A stretch of 64,000 nt of DNA from JAICUY01 sp963716585 (GCA_963716585.1 CAVQTN010000004.1:62001-126000), one strand, 5' to 3'. Positions 1 to 8,027 are shown, numbered from the stretch's first letter. Notes: a model not told the origin generated them from the letters alone. A program made the numbers and translations.

Positions 1-1
1 G

Positions 2-1504
2 TGCGTGCTCGACGGTTTCGGCCTCAACGACGATCCGACGCGCAATGCGGCACTCGCCGCCTCGATGTGGAACTGGCACCGGCTATCCGGCGAGTTTCCG
101 ACCTGTCGCCTCGCCGCGGCGGGCGAGGCCGTCGGCCTGCCGCCCGGCCAGATGGGCAACAGCGAAGTCGGCCACCTCAACCTCGGCGCCGGCTTTCAGG
201 TGCTCCAGGATCTGCCGCGCATCAACGCGGCAATCGCGGATGGCTCGTTCTTCGAGAACGCGGCGCTCACGGCGGCGGTTGGAGGCGCGGCGTCGGGCAG
301 CGGTCGGCTGCACCTGCTTGGCCTCATCGGCCCCGGGGGCATCCACGCCATTGACGGCCACCTGGTCGCCATGGCCGAGCTCGCCCGACGTGGCGGGCTG
401 CCCGGCGAGCGGGTCTTTCTGCATGCTTTCACCGATGGTCGCGACACGCCCCCGCGCTCGGCGGACGGCTTCCTTCGGGAGCTCGAGGAGCGCCTTGACG
501 GCCGCGCCCGCGTGGCGACCGTCGGTGGCCGGTACTACGCCATGGATCGCGACCAGCGCTGGGAGCGGACGAAACGGGCGTGGGACGCCATCGTCCACGG
601 GCAGGGCACGAAGGCGCCGAACGCGTCGGCGGCCATACGGCAGGCATATGAGGCGGGGATCGATGACGAGTTCATCGCGCCGACGCTGGTCATTCCCGAC
701 GGGATCGTGCGCGACGGTGACGCGGTGGTGCACATGAACTTCCGCGCCGACCGGGCACGGCAGCTGACCCGCGCCTTCGCCGCGCCGGACTTCGATGCCT
801 TCGACCGCGGGCGGGTGCCGCGGACCGTCGGCGTGACGACGCTGACGGAGTACCAATCGCATGACGAGCTGCCGGTCGCGGTCGCCTTTGCGCCGCTGCA
901 GATCGACTCGCTGCCCGCCCAGCTGTCGCGTCGCGGCATGCGTCAGCTCCACATCGCCGAGACCGAGAAGTACGCGCACGTGACCTACTTCTTCAACGGC
1001 GGCGTGGAGGAGCAGCTGCCCGGCGAGGATCGCATTCTGATCCCGTCGAACCGCGAGGTGGCCACCTATGACCAGGCACCGGAGATGGAGGCCGGTCCGA
1101 TCACCGACCGCCTCGTCGAGGCCGTTGCATCGCGCCGTTACGACTTCATCATCGCCAACTACGCCAACCCGGACATGGTCGGACACACCGGTGTCTGGGA
1201 TGCGGCCGTGCAGGCCGCCGAGGTCGTCGACGGTTGTCTGGGCCGCGTGGCACGAACCAGCCTGGGCACCGATGCAGCCCTGATCATCACCGCCGACCAC
1301 GGCAACATCGAGGAGATGCGCGATGCGGCCGGTGCTCCGCAGACCAAGCACACCACCTCGCCGGTGCCACTCGTGCTCGTCGACGAGGAGCTCCGGGGCG
1401 CGCGGCTGCGAGACGGCATCCTGGCCGACGTGGCCCCAACCGTGTGCCAGCTGCTCGACATTCCGCCCGGCCCGCAGATGACCGGTCGCAGCCTCATCGA
1501 ATAG
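2..1504 (+). CDS. gpmI: 2,3-bisphosphoglycerate-independent phosphoglycerate mutase, 5'-truncated by window edge
   Basis: Interconverts 3- and 2-phosphoglycerate in glycolysis without the bisphosphoglycerate cofactor, in the cytoplasm. The reading frame is already open at base 2 (C-V-L-D-G-F-G), and the LDGFG metal-binding strand normally lies close to the N-terminus, so only about ten residues are missing upstream. The catalytic serine is in GNSEVGHLNLGAG (about residue 53 of the visible part). Further metal ligands are in NPDMVGHTG and ADHGNIEEM, and a late histidine in KHTTSPVPLV. The visible 500 or so residues match the usual family length of about 510. The frame closes at TAG, and a promoter-like TATACT for secG follows within 10 bases. 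Confidence 0.96.
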   Translation, partial: CVLDGFGLNDDPTRNAALAASMWNWHRLSGEFPTCRLAAAGEAVGLPPGQMGNSEVGHLNLGAGFQVLQDLPRINAAIADGSFFENAALTAAVGGAASGSGRLHLLGLIGPGGIHAIDGHLVAMAELARRGGLPGERVFLHAFTDGRDTPPRSADGFLRELEERLDGRARVATVGGRYYAMDRDQRWERTKRAWDAIVHGQGTKAPNASAAIRQAYEAGIDDEFIAPTLVIPDGIVRDGDAVVHMNFRADRARQLTRAFAAPDFDAFDRGRVPRTVGVTTLTEYQSHDELPVAVAFAPLQIDSLPAQLSRRGMRQLHIAETEKYAHVTYFFNGGVEEQLPGEDRILIPSNREVATYDQAPEMEAGPITDRLVEAVASRRYDFIIANYANPDMVGHTGVWDAAVQAAEVVDGCLGRVARTSLGTDAALIITADHGNIEEMRDAAGAPQTKHTTSPVPLVLVDEELRGARLRDGILADVAPTVCQLLDIPPGPQMTGRSLIE

Positions 1505-1511
1505 CCGCTGC

Positions 1512-1517
1512 TATACT
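1512..1517 (+). promoter_or_regulatory. candidate -10 box of secG (leaderless)
   Basis: TATACT ends 9 bases before the secG ATG. Transcription starting about 7 bases after the box would leave only 0-4 untranslated bases, and no Shine-Dalgarno sequence is present. No good -35 hexamer is visible. Confidence 0.5.
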
Positions 1518-1526
1518 CCGGCGCCT

Positions 1527-1751
1527 ATGACCCCGCTCACCATTGCCCAGATGATCCTGGCCGTGGCGCTGATCGCCTCGATCCTGCTGCAGCAGCGCGG
1601 GACGGGCCTCGGCGGCGCCTTCGGCGGAGAGGTCACCGCCTATCGCAGCCGACGCGGCATCGAGCGCACGCTCTTCCGCCTGACGATCGTGCTGGCCGTT
1701 CTCTTCGTCGTTTTCTCGCTCCTCAACCTGATTCCCAGCCAGGGCCTGTAG
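1527..1751 (+). CDS. secG: preprotein translocase subunit SecG
   Basis: Small accessory subunit of the SecYEG protein-conducting channel in the cytoplasmic membrane. The 74-residue product has the SecG layout: TM1 (about residues 5-20), the conserved LLQQRGTGLGGAFGG loop with its glycine-rich turn, then TM2 (about 50-68). The length is typical. The ATG is preceded directly by a TATACT box and lacks a ribosome binding site, so a leaderless message is likely. It follows gpmI, a frequent neighbour of secG in many bacteria, and precedes a tRNA cluster. Confidence 0.93.
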   Translation: MTPLTIAQMILAVALIASILLQQRGTGLGGAFGGEVTAYRSRRGIERTLFRLTIVLAVLFVVFSLLNLIPSQGL

Positions 1752-1772
1752 AGGGTCCGCAAGGGCCTGTGC

Positions 1773-1778
1773 TATCAT
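1773..1778 (+). promoter_or_regulatory. candidate -10 box for tRNA-Leu genes
   Basis: TATCAT in an otherwise G+C-rich stretch, 38 bases before the first tRNA-Leu. No clear -35 hexamer at 17 bases. Confidence 0.35.
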
Positions 1779-1816
1779 CGGCCGGCCTCAGCCGGGGAGA
1801 CCCGGTCGGACCACGA

Positions 1817-1904
1817 GCCGAGGTGGCGGAATAGGCAGACGCGCTAGGTTCAGGACCTAGTGACCGTTAAGGTCGTGTGGGTTCAAGTCCCTCCCTCGGT
1901 ACCA
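1817..1904 (+). tRNA. tRNA-Leu (CAG)
   Basis: The acceptor arms GCCGAGG and CCTCGGT pair with one G-U. The anticodon loop TTCAGGA (anticodon CAG) sits on the stem CTAGG/CCTAG. A long variable arm typical of class II tRNAs follows, then the T arm GGGTTCAAGTCCC. Discriminator A and an encoded CCA end the gene. Confidence 0.95.
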
Positions 1905-1914
1905 CCCTCACGGG

Positions 1915-1999
1915 GCCCAGGTGGCGGAATTGGTATACGCGTACGTTTGAGGGGCGTATGAGGCAACTCATCCGGGTTCAAGTCCCGGCCTGGGCACCA
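1915..1999 (+). tRNA. tRNA-Leu (GAG)
   Basis: Acceptor GCCCAGG pairs with CCTGGGC. The anticodon loop TTGAGGG gives anticodon GAG on the stem TACGT/GCGTA (last pair U-G). A long variable arm and the T arm CGGGTTCAAGTCCCG follow, with encoded CCA. It lies 10 bases after the preceding tRNA-Leu, so both are probably in one transcript. Confidence 0.95.
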
Positions 2000-2012
2000 A
2001 TTTCGACCGATG

Positions 2013-2040
2013 ACGCCGCTCCATCGAGGAGCGGCGTTTC
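2013..2040 (+). terminator. intrinsic terminator after the tRNA-Leu pair
   Basis: Perfect 10-bp inverted repeat ACGCCGCTCC / GGAGCGGCGT around the five-base loop ATCGA, followed by TTTCT. It closes the two-tRNA transcript just before tRNA-Val. Confidence 0.8.
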
Positions 2041-2056
2041 TGTTAGCCTCCGCATT

Positions 2057-2130
2057 GGGCGGTTAGCTCAGCCGGTCAGAGCACCTCGTTTACACCGAGG
2101 AGGTCGGGGGTTCGAGCCCCTCACCGCCCA
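2057..2130 (+). tRNA. tRNA-Val (TAC)
   Basis: Acceptor GGGCGGT pairs with ACCGCCC. The anticodon stem CCTCG/CGAGG carries loop TTTACAC (anticodon TAC). T arm GGGGGTTCGAGCCCC. Discriminator A is followed by CAG, so CCA is not encoded, unlike most tRNAs here. TAGCCT a few bases upstream may be its -10 box. Confidence 0.95.
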
Positions 2131-2181
2131 CAGCAGGTGACCGCCGGTCGCCTGTGATCCGAGCACACGGAGGATGCACCG

Positions 2182-2757
2182 ATGCCCAGCTGGGTCTGGA
2201 TCGTACTGATCATCGTCGCGGTCATCGTGCTGTTCCTGATCTTTGTCTACAACGGGCTCGTGCGGCTGCGGAACCAGGTCGACGAGGCGTGGAACCAGAT
2301 CAGCGTCCAGCTGAAGCGTCGCCACGATCTCATCCCGAACCTGGTCAACGCGGTGAAGGGCTACATGGACTTCGAGCAGGAGACGCTGCAGAACGTCACG
2401 AACGCCCGGGCCAACGCCGTGGCGGCCGGGGCGCAGGGGCCCGCCAATGCCGGCCAGGCGGCGGCCGCGGAGAATGTGCTCACCGGCGCCCTGCGCTCCC
2501 TGTTCGCCGTGGTCGAGAACTACCCGGACCTGAAGTCGAACCAGAACGTGCTCGAGCTGCAGGAGGAGCTGACCACGACCGAGAACCAGATCGGCTTCGC
2601 ACGGCAGCATTACAACGCCACGGTGCGTGAGCTGAACACTTCGGTGCAGACGTTTCCCAACGTGCTGATCGCCGGCACGTTCGGCTTCCGCGAGCGTGAG
2701 TACTTCCAGATCGAAGAGGCCGATGCGGCCGTGCCAGAGGTCAACCTCCGCAGCTGA
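2182..2757 (+). CDS. lemA: LemA family membrane protein
   Basis: LemA proteins have one N-terminal membrane segment and a helical domain; their biochemical role is not settled. Residues 4-24 form a hydrophobic anchor, followed by YNGLVRLRNQVDEAWNQISV and RRHDLIPNLVNAVKGY, the family's hallmark stretch, then long amphipathic helices ending at a family-typical FREREYF segment. At 191 residues the length is normal. The ATG follows a CGGAGGA-like ribosome binding site. htpX starts 19 bases downstream; lemA-htpX pairs are common, so membrane-protein quality control is a plausible shared role (inference). Confidence 0.93.
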   Translation: MPSWVWIVLIIVAVIVLFLIFVYNGLVRLRNQVDEAWNQISVQLKRRHDLIPNLVNAVKGYMDFEQETLQNVTNARANAVAAGAQGPANAGQAAAAENVLTGALRSLFAVVENYPDLKSNQNVLELQEELTTTENQIGFARQHYNATVRELNTSVQTFPNVLIAGTFGFREREYFQIEEADAAVPEVNLRS

Positions 2758-2776
2758 TCCGGCGCGTGGCGAAACC

Positions 2777-3736
2777 ATGAGTGGACAGCCAGCCACCTTC
2801 TACACGGCCGTCGCCCGGAACCGCCGCGACAGCTGGCTGTTGGTGCTCGCCGTCGCGGTCGTGCTCGGTGTGCTTGGCGGCGCCATCGGCGCCGCCACCG
2901 GATACGGCTGGTGGGGAGTGGCGCTGGCCGTGGCGATCGCCGGGGCGATGAGCGTGGGCTCCTTCTTCGCCGGCGACAAACTCGTGCTGCTGTCCAGCGG
3001 CGCCAAGCAAGTCGACGCTGCGCAGCCGGCCGCCGCGTACCGACAGCTGGTCAACGTCGTGAGCGAGATGCGGCTGGCGAGTGGGCTGCCGATGCCGGCG
3101 ATCTACGTGATCGACGACACCGCGCCGAATGCCTTTGCCACCGGTCGCGATCCACGCCATGCCTCGATTGCGGTCACGACCGGCCTGCTCGAGAAGATGG
3201 ATCGCGAGGAGCTGCAGGGCGTGATCGCCCACGAGATGAGCCATGTCCGCAACTACGACATCCGCTTCACGCTGCTCGTAGGCGTGCTGGTGGGCGCCAT
3301 CGCACTGCTGGCCGACTGGTTCCTGCGCTTCACCTTCTGGGGTGGGGGGCGGCGCAGCTCGAGCGACGACAATCGCGGTGGGGGCGGCGGTTTTGCGGCC
3401 ATCCTGTTCCTGGTCGCGATCGTGCTGGCCATCGTGGCTCCGATCATCTCGCGACTCGTGCAGCTGGCCGTCAGCCGCCAGCGCGAGTCGCTGGCCGACG
3501 TGTCGGGCGTGGAGCTCACCCGCAACCCGCTCGGCCTGGCGAGTGCGCTGCGCAAGATCGCCGACGACCCGGAGGTGCTCGAAGTGGCCAATCGGGCGAC
3601 GCAGCACCTCTACATCGTTAACCCGATCAAGAGCTTCGAGAAGCGCTCGAAGTCGATGTGGGACACCCACCCCCCGATTGCCGAGCGGGTGCGGGTCCTG
3701 GAGGGCCTGTCCGGCCAGCTGCGACCCGGCGCCTGA
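2777..3736 (+). CDS. htpX: membrane zinc metalloprotease HtpX (M48 family)
   Basis: M48B protease that degrades misfolded membrane proteins. The 319-residue product has two N-terminal membrane segments (about 20-42 and 46-66), the zinc motif HEMSH at 152-156, two further membrane segments (about 165-185 and 215-240), and the third-ligand region SRQRESLADVSG. C-terminal residues TQHLYIVNP and SMWDTHPPIAERV are typical of the family. An upstream in-frame start inside lemA is rejected, because the ATG at 2777 gives the normal N-terminus. A glycine/serine-rich insert between the last two membrane segments is common in actinobacterial-type HtpX. Confidence 0.94.
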   Translation: MSGQPATFYTAVARNRRDSWLLVLAVAVVLGVLGGAIGAATGYGWWGVALAVAIAGAMSVGSFFAGDKLVLLSSGAKQVDAAQPAAAYRQLVNVVSEMRLASGLPMPAIYVIDDTAPNAFATGRDPRHASIAVTTGLLEKMDREELQGVIAHEMSHVRNYDIRFTLLVGVLVGAIALLADWFLRFTFWGGGRRSSSDDNRGGGGGFAAILFLVAIVLAIVAPIISRLVQLAVSRQRESLADVSGVELTRNPLGLASALRKIADDPEVLEVANRATQHLYIVNPIKSFEKRSKSMWDTHPPIAERVRVLEGLSGQLRPGA

Positions 3737-3872
3737 CCGAGCGGCGCCGTGCGGTGGCCGGACGGAGCCCCGGCCTGGCGCGGTTTGCCGCTTCGCGAGC
3801 CGGTATGCTATCTTCCGACGCCGAAACGCGGCCGTGAGCCAGCGCTCACCGATCTGGACGTCAGATCAACGG

Positions 3873-3948
3873 GCCGAGGTAGCTCAGTCGGTAGAGCACC
3901 GCCCTGAAGAGGCGGGTGTCGTCAGTTCGATTCTGACCCTCGGCACCA
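3873..3948 (+). tRNA. tRNA-Phe (GAA)
   Basis: Acceptor GCCGAGG/CCTCGGC, D arm AGCTCAGTCGGTAGAGC, anticodon loop CTGAAGA on stem CCGCC/GGCGG (GAA), T arm with GTTCGATTC, discriminator A and encoded CCA. First of four clustered tRNAs. TATGCT at 3804-3809 is a possible -10 box. Confidence 0.95.
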
Positions 3949-3981
3949 GCCATGCGGACGCGTCATAATCACTCGCTACGG

Positions 3982-4057
3982 GCGGAAGTGGCTCAGTTGG
4001 TAGAGCATCACCTTGCCAAGGTGAGGGTCGCGGGTTCGAGTCCCGTCTTCCGCTCCA
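3982..4057 (+). tRNA. tRNA-Gly (GCC)
   Basis: Acceptor GCGGAAG/CTTCCGC, anticodon loop CTTGCCA (GCC) on stem CACCT? to AGGTG, T arm GCGGGTTCGAGTCCCGT, discriminator T and encoded CCA. Part of the Phe-Gly-Gln-Cys array. Confidence 0.95.
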
Positions 4058-4089
4058 TTTCTTTGCCCGGCTCGGCCCGGCGGATTCGG

Positions 4090-4163
4090 TGCCCCGTCGT
4101 CTAGTGGTAGGACAGCGGACTTTGGATCCGTGAACCGAGGTTCGAATCCTCGCGGGGCAGCCA
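4090..4163 (+). tRNA. tRNA-Gln (TTG)
   Basis: Acceptor TGCCCCG pairs with CGGGGCA; the weak U1-A72 first pair and discriminator G are typical of bacterial tRNA-Gln. Anticodon loop TTTGGAT (TTG). T arm GAGGTTCGAATCCTC, encoded CCA. Confidence 0.95.
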
Positions 4164-4170
4164 GCAGCGC

Positions 4171-4244
4171 GGCGACGTGCCCGAGTGGTCAGGGAGCGGT
4201 CTGCAAAACCGTTTACACGGGTTCGATTCCCGTCGTCGCCTCCA
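4171..4244 (+). tRNA. tRNA-Cys (GCA)
   Basis: Acceptor GGCGACG/CGTCGCC, anticodon loop CTGCAAA (GCA) on stem CGGT/ACCG, T arm CGGGTTCGATTCCCG, discriminator T and encoded CCA. Last gene of the array; the following open frame begins inside it, but translation must start downstream. Confidence 0.95.
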
Positions 4245-4310
4245 CCATTGCTCACGCGAAGGAGGCGTGACGATCCTCTCCGCGCGCCGCGCGCCATCGT
4301 GGCGGGCCAC

Positions 4311-6620
4311 ATGACGCACCCAGGCAGCGGCCGGTGGCGAGCGCTCACGTGGAGATCGCGAGTCGCCGCGGGTGCGTATCTCGTCACGGCCATCCTGCTG
4401 GGTCTGGCCGTCTGGAGCATCCTGGTCGGGGATCCTCTGTCGTTCGACAATGGGCCGCGTCTCGGGTCTGCGGTCCCACCGAACGCGAGTCGCGGGCCTG
4501 TGGCAGCCACCGCTTCGGTCCGCCACGCACTCGACGTGTGCCCGGCCGCCACGGGGCCAGCCGCGACAGCCATCCCCATCCGCGCCGTCGCAACGATGAA
4601 GCTCGAACCGATCGGCATTCGCGAGCCCACGGCGCTCAGCTACCTGCCCGCCGAGCGCTCGCTCCTCGCGCTCCAGGCCACCGGGGAGCTGCCCCTCGTC
4701 ACGCTCTTCGGCGACCGCGCCGGCTCGCTCGATCTCGGCGGGCGCGGGCTCGAACCCGGTCGCCTCATCTACGACGCGCCGCTCGGGGCGTACCTCTCCT
4801 GGAATCCCGGCGACGAGCTTGTGGCAGTCATCCCTCCCGTGCAGGACGGGAACTCAACCCGGGACGGCGCGCTGGCGCTTGATCTACCCGGGCTGGGCAT
4901 CGAATCACTCAGCTTCGTTGCTGCGGACCCGCTGACGGGCGACCTGTACATGGCGGACGGCCCTCGCCTGGTCATGGTCCCCTTTTCCGCACCCGACGTG
5001 AAACGGGCAGGGACATTCGACCTCGAACGTGCCTGTCGGGTGGTGCTCGGCCTGGACGGCGGCGAGCGCATTGAGGCCCTTGCCATACAACCGGGAGGTG
5101 CACACCTTCTCGTAGCGACGAGCGGCAGTGGCGGCAACGCACTCTACGACCTGGACCGAAACGGACTGCTTCTGACGCGCCACGACCTCGCGGCGGTCGG
5201 GCTCTCCCGCGTGTCTGCGATGGTCTTCGGTCCCGCATCGGACCCGCGCAATTTGCGAGGCGTGAGTCTCTACCTGGCTGGTGTGGGGGCCGCGGATTCC
5301 GGCGCGCGCATGGCCGAGCTGGCGACCGGTCCGGCACCGCCCAGCAGCGCCGCATACATCACTCTCGTTCAAGCGCAAAGGACGAGCGAGTGGCTGCCTC
5401 CCAGCAGCGATCCGGCTGGTATCGCGTACGACCACGCACGCGGGCTGCTCGTCGTCACCGACTCCGAGATCGACGAGCTGGCGCGGTTCCGAGGCGTGAA
5501 TGTCTTCTTCGTCGGCTCGTCGCTCACCCCGCTCCGGCAGAGCATCACGACGTTCACCAGCGAGCCCAGCGACGTGGCGTTCGACCCCGTGACGGGGACC
5601 TATGCCGTCAGCGACGACGGTCACGCCAGAATCTACGGCATTCGCCCAGGAGCGGACGGCGCCCTCGGTGGCGCGGACGACGTGGTCTCGTCGCTCTCGA
5701 CGATCTCCTTCGGTAGCCATGACCCCGACGGTCTCTCGTTCGGCCAGCACAGCATCTTCATGACCGATGGCGCGAGCAGCATGGTCTATCGGCTCACGGC
5801 CGGAGTCGATGGGGAGTTCAGCGGCGTTTCGCCCCAAGGCGACGACGTGGCCGTCGGATTCGATACGAGTGCCCTCGGCGTCATCGACCCCGAGGCGGTC
5901 GCCTACGACCCGGCGCGAGGAACGCTGTACCTGGTGACCGACGAACGACGGCCGCACCTGGTCGAGGTGACGACGAAGGGCGTCGCGCTACGGTCCCTCG
6001 ACCTGGGCTTCCTGCCGCTCGTCAACCCCTCGGGGATCACCCTTGCACCATCCAGCGACGACCCCACACGGCAGAGCATCTACCTGGTGGATCGGGGTGT
6101 CGATCAGTCGCAGGATCCCGGTGAGAACGATGGGCTGCTGTTCGAGGTGCGCATCGAGGCCGGGGAGCCGTCGAACTCGGTCCGGAATGGCGGCTTCGAG
6201 CGCGACCTGAATGGCGACAGCCTGCCCGATGGCTGGGAACTCACGGGCGGGGCACGGGTAGGAGCGGGCGACGCGCACCGCGGCGACGCGGCGCTCCGGC
6301 TCGCCGCTCGAGCGCTGCCGGCGTCAGCGCGGTACGAGGTCGCCGTGACGCCCTCGATGACCAGTGGCCTGAGCTTCACCGGATGGGTGCGAGCGGTGTC
6401 CGGCACGCCGGGCACGGTCACGGCGCGCGTTTCATGGCACGATCGCGGCGGAGCCACCCTGCAGACCGACCGCGTCGCGATTCTGACTCCAACCAGCGAC
6501 TGGGTCCGGCTGTCGGGAACGACCGCACCGCCGCCCGGTGCCGTCGAGGCACGTCTGAGCATCGATGTGGCCTCCGGGGCGATTCTGCTTGACGACGTCG
6601 TCCTCGGGGCCATCAGCTGA
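4311..6620 (+). CDS. membrane-anchored or secreted beta-propeller protein with C-terminal carbohydrate-binding-like module
   Basis: Function unknown. The 769-residue product has a short basic N-terminus and one hydrophobic segment (about residues 20-38), then a long extracellular region. Repeating blades are visible, each with a hydrophobic strand and a G/D turn: SFVAADPLTGDLYMADG, GIAYDHARGLLVVTDSE, VAFDPVTGTYAVSDDG, AVAYDPARGTLYLVTDE, GITLAPSSDD..IYLVDRG. These resemble SdiA-regulated or esterase-like propellers. The last 150 or so residues begin NGGFERDLNGDSLPDGWE, the usual opening of a CBM4/9-type jelly roll. ATG 4311 is chosen because the longer frame starts inside tRNA-Cys; GTG 4299 is an alternative. 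The gene is bracketed by tRNA-Cys and tRNA-Leu. Confidence 0.8.
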   Translation: MTHPGSGRWRALTWRSRVAAGAYLVTAILLGLAVWSILVGDPLSFDNGPRLGSAVPPNASRGPVAATASVRHALDVCPAATGPAATAIPIRAVATMKLEPIGIREPTALSYLPAERSLLALQATGELPLVTLFGDRAGSLDLGGRGLEPGRLIYDAPLGAYLSWNPGDELVAVIPPVQDGNSTRDGALALDLPGLGIESLSFVAADPLTGDLYMADGPRLVMVPFSAPDVKRAGTFDLERACRVVLGLDGGERIEALAIQPGGAHLLVATSGSGGNALYDLDRNGLLLTRHDLAAVGLSRVSAMVFGPASDPRNLRGVSLYLAGVGAADSGARMAELATGPAPPSSAAYITLVQAQRTSEWLPPSSDPAGIAYDHARGLLVVTDSEIDELARFRGVNVFFVGSSLTPLRQSITTFTSEPSDVAFDPVTGTYAVSDDGHARIYGIRPGADGALGGADDVVSSLSTISFGSHDPDGLSFGQHSIFMTDGASSMVYRLTAGVDGEFSGVSPQGDDVAVGFDTSALGVIDPEAVAYDPARGTLYLVTDERRPHLVEVTTKGVALRSLDLGFLPLVNPSGITLAPSSDDPTRQSIYLVDRGVDQSQDPGENDGLLFEVRIEAGEPSNSVRNGGFERDLNGDSLPDGWELTGGARVGAGDAHRGDAALRLAARALPASARYEVAVTPSMTSGLSFTGWVRAVSGTPGTVTARVSWHDRGGATLQTDRVAILTPTSDWVRLSGTTAPPPGAVEARLSIDVASGAILLDDVVLGAIS

Positions 6621-6662
6621 CACGGGACGGTTCCCCAGCGAAGCGGCGAGGCGAGCCTGTGA

Positions 6663-6668
6663 TAGGCT
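6663..6668 (+). promoter_or_regulatory. candidate -10 box of tRNA-Leu (TAA)
   Basis: TAGGCT preceded by TG-A (TGATAGGCT), 17 bases before the tRNA; weak match. Confidence 0.25.
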
Positions 6669-6685
6669 CCCAGCCGCGACGCTCG

Positions 6686-6766
6686 GCCGGAGTGGCGAAA
6701 CGGCAGACGCAGCCGACTTAAAATCGGCGGCCGCAAGGCGTGGGGGTTCGAGTCCCTCCTCCGGCA
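6686..6766 (+). tRNA. tRNA-Leu (TAA)
   Basis: Acceptor GCCGGAG/CTCCGGC, anticodon stem GCCGA/TCGGC with loop CTTAAAA (TAA), a long variable arm, T arm GGGGGTTCGAGTCCCTC, discriminator A. CCA is not encoded (CTG follows). It converges on the minus-strand ATPase gene, whose stop codon is 10 bases away. Confidence 0.95.
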
Positions 6767-6776
6767 CTGCGCCGGC

Positions 6777-7982
6777 TCAGTGCCGGCCGAACCTGAATCC
6801 GCGCCGCTCGGCCTTGTTCTCGTGGGCTGCGGCGCCCTCGATCCCCAGGATCGCCTGCACCAGCGCCTGGAGCGCGACCGCCGCCGATGACGTCGGCCTG
6901 CCGATGACCACCGGGACGCCCTCGTTCACCGCACGAATCATCTCGATCTCGGTGTACGGGATCTCGGCCGCCGGCCGCGAGCCGAGCAGGTTCTCGACGT
7001 CCCGGGTCTTGAGCAGCTCCTTGGGGAACACGTGGTTGATCACGAAATGGGTCCGTGCCCGCAAGGTCGCGGTTTCCGCCAGGAAGCCGAGGAGCTGACT
7101 GGTGGCGCGCAGCGCCGCGATCTCAGGAAAGATGATGAAGACGTGGGTGTCCGCCTGCTCCAGAACCCACAGCGTTCGCGCGTCCAGGCGGCTGCCGCAG
7201 TCGACGACGATGACGTCGAAGCGCGGCCGGAACACCGCCACGATGCGCTCGAGCTGGTCGACGGTCACCCGGAAGTCGGCCTCCGGGCTACTGGGCGCCG
7301 CGAGGACCGCCACGCCCGAGCTGTGGATGGTCAGGTACGAGGCGGCGAGCTCCGGGTCGACGAGGGCAGGCTCATCGCCGGCGAGGCCAGCGATATCGAA
7401 CCGTGGCGCCAGGTTGAGATGGGTCGCGACCTGGCCGAACTGAAGGTCGAGATCGATCAGCAGCACGTGCGCCGGGATCGCGCCTGGGCGTCCCGCTGCA
7501 CCGGCGAGCATCACGGCGCTGTTCACCGCGAGCGTGGTGGTGCCGACGCCGCCCTTGGGCGAGAAGAAGGTGATCATCTGCGTCGTTGCGATCTCGCGCT
7601 CCGTGTCCTCCGGGCGCAGCCGGCCCGCACGGATGAGCAGCGCCTCGACGCGATTCTCCAGCTCGTAGGGCGCGTACGCAGATGCGATGACGTCGTCCGC
7701 GCCGGCTTCCAGGAACGCGATCCGGGCCTCGACGTCGCCGGCCGGCGCGATGACAAGCACCGGCGTCGGGACGCCGGCTGCGGATCGGATGCCGGCGATG
7801 GCGCCGCTCACCGCCAGGCCTTCGGCGATGACCAGGTCGTACGGCTTGTCGCGCAGGCTGCCGACCGCCTCCGCCGCGTTGCGGACCGAGGTGGTCAGGT
7901 ATCCGGCATCCTTGAGCGACCGCTCCACGTGCTCGCGCAGCTTGTCGGTCGGCGCACAAAGGAGGACGGGATTTCGGGGCAT
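6777..7982 (-). CDS. CpaE/TadZ/MinD-like ATPase with degenerate receiver domain
   Basis: The 401-residue protein has an N-terminal receiver-like domain (about 1-120) and a MinD/ParA-type ATPase domain (about 130-390) with deviant Walker A KGGVGTTT at 143-150. This architecture is found in CpaE/TadZ proteins that place pilus assembly machines at the cell pole, and in septum-site regulators. The receiver appears unable to accept phosphate in the usual way: the aspartate position in YDLVIAEGL is Glu54 and the N-terminal acidic pair is absent. No pilus genes are nearby, so its partner is unknown. The start at 7982 is preferred over the more distant 8174, since it gives a normal receiver N-terminus and lies after an AGGAG and a TATACT box. 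Confidence 0.85.
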   Translation of the reverse strand: MPRNPVLLCAPTDKLREHVERSLKDAGYLTTSVRNAAEAVGSLRDKPYDLVIAEGLAVSGAIAGIRSAAGVPTPVLVIAPAGDVEARIAFLEAGADDVIASAYAPYELENRVEALLIRAGRLRPEDTEREIATTQMITFFSPKGGVGTTTLAVNSAVMLAGAAGRPGAIPAHVLLIDLDLQFGQVATHLNLAPRFDIAGLAGDEPALVDPELAASYLTIHSSGVAVLAAPSSPEADFRVTVDQLERIVAVFRPRFDVIVVDCGSRLDARTLWVLEQADTHVFIIFPEIAALRATSQLLGFLAETATLRARTHFVINHVFPKELLKTRDVENLLGSRPAAEIPYTEIEMIRAVNEGVPVVIGRPTSSAAVALQALVQAILGIEGAAAHENKAERRGFRFGRH

Positions 7983-8018
7983 CGGCTCCTCGCGGGACCT
8001 GCAGACTGGAGGGATCCG

Positions 8019-8024
8019 AGTATA
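8019..8024 (-). promoter_or_regulatory. candidate -10 box of the CpaE-like gene
   Basis: TATACT on the minus strand, giving an expected leader of about 30 bases. It lies directly beside the -35 hexamer of the divergent rpsF promoter, so the two polymerase sites overlap. Confidence 0.5.
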
Positions 8025-8027
8025 GCG

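Noticed and set aside
83..1351. Long minus-strand open frame opposite gpmI
   Set aside because: Shadow of a high-G+C gene; low-complexity translation with no family features, while the + strand has a fully conserved enzyme.
4251..4270. TCACGC/GCGTGA inverted repeat after tRNA-Cys as a terminator
   Set aside because: Only 6 bp with no T tract, and the next gene follows in the same direction.
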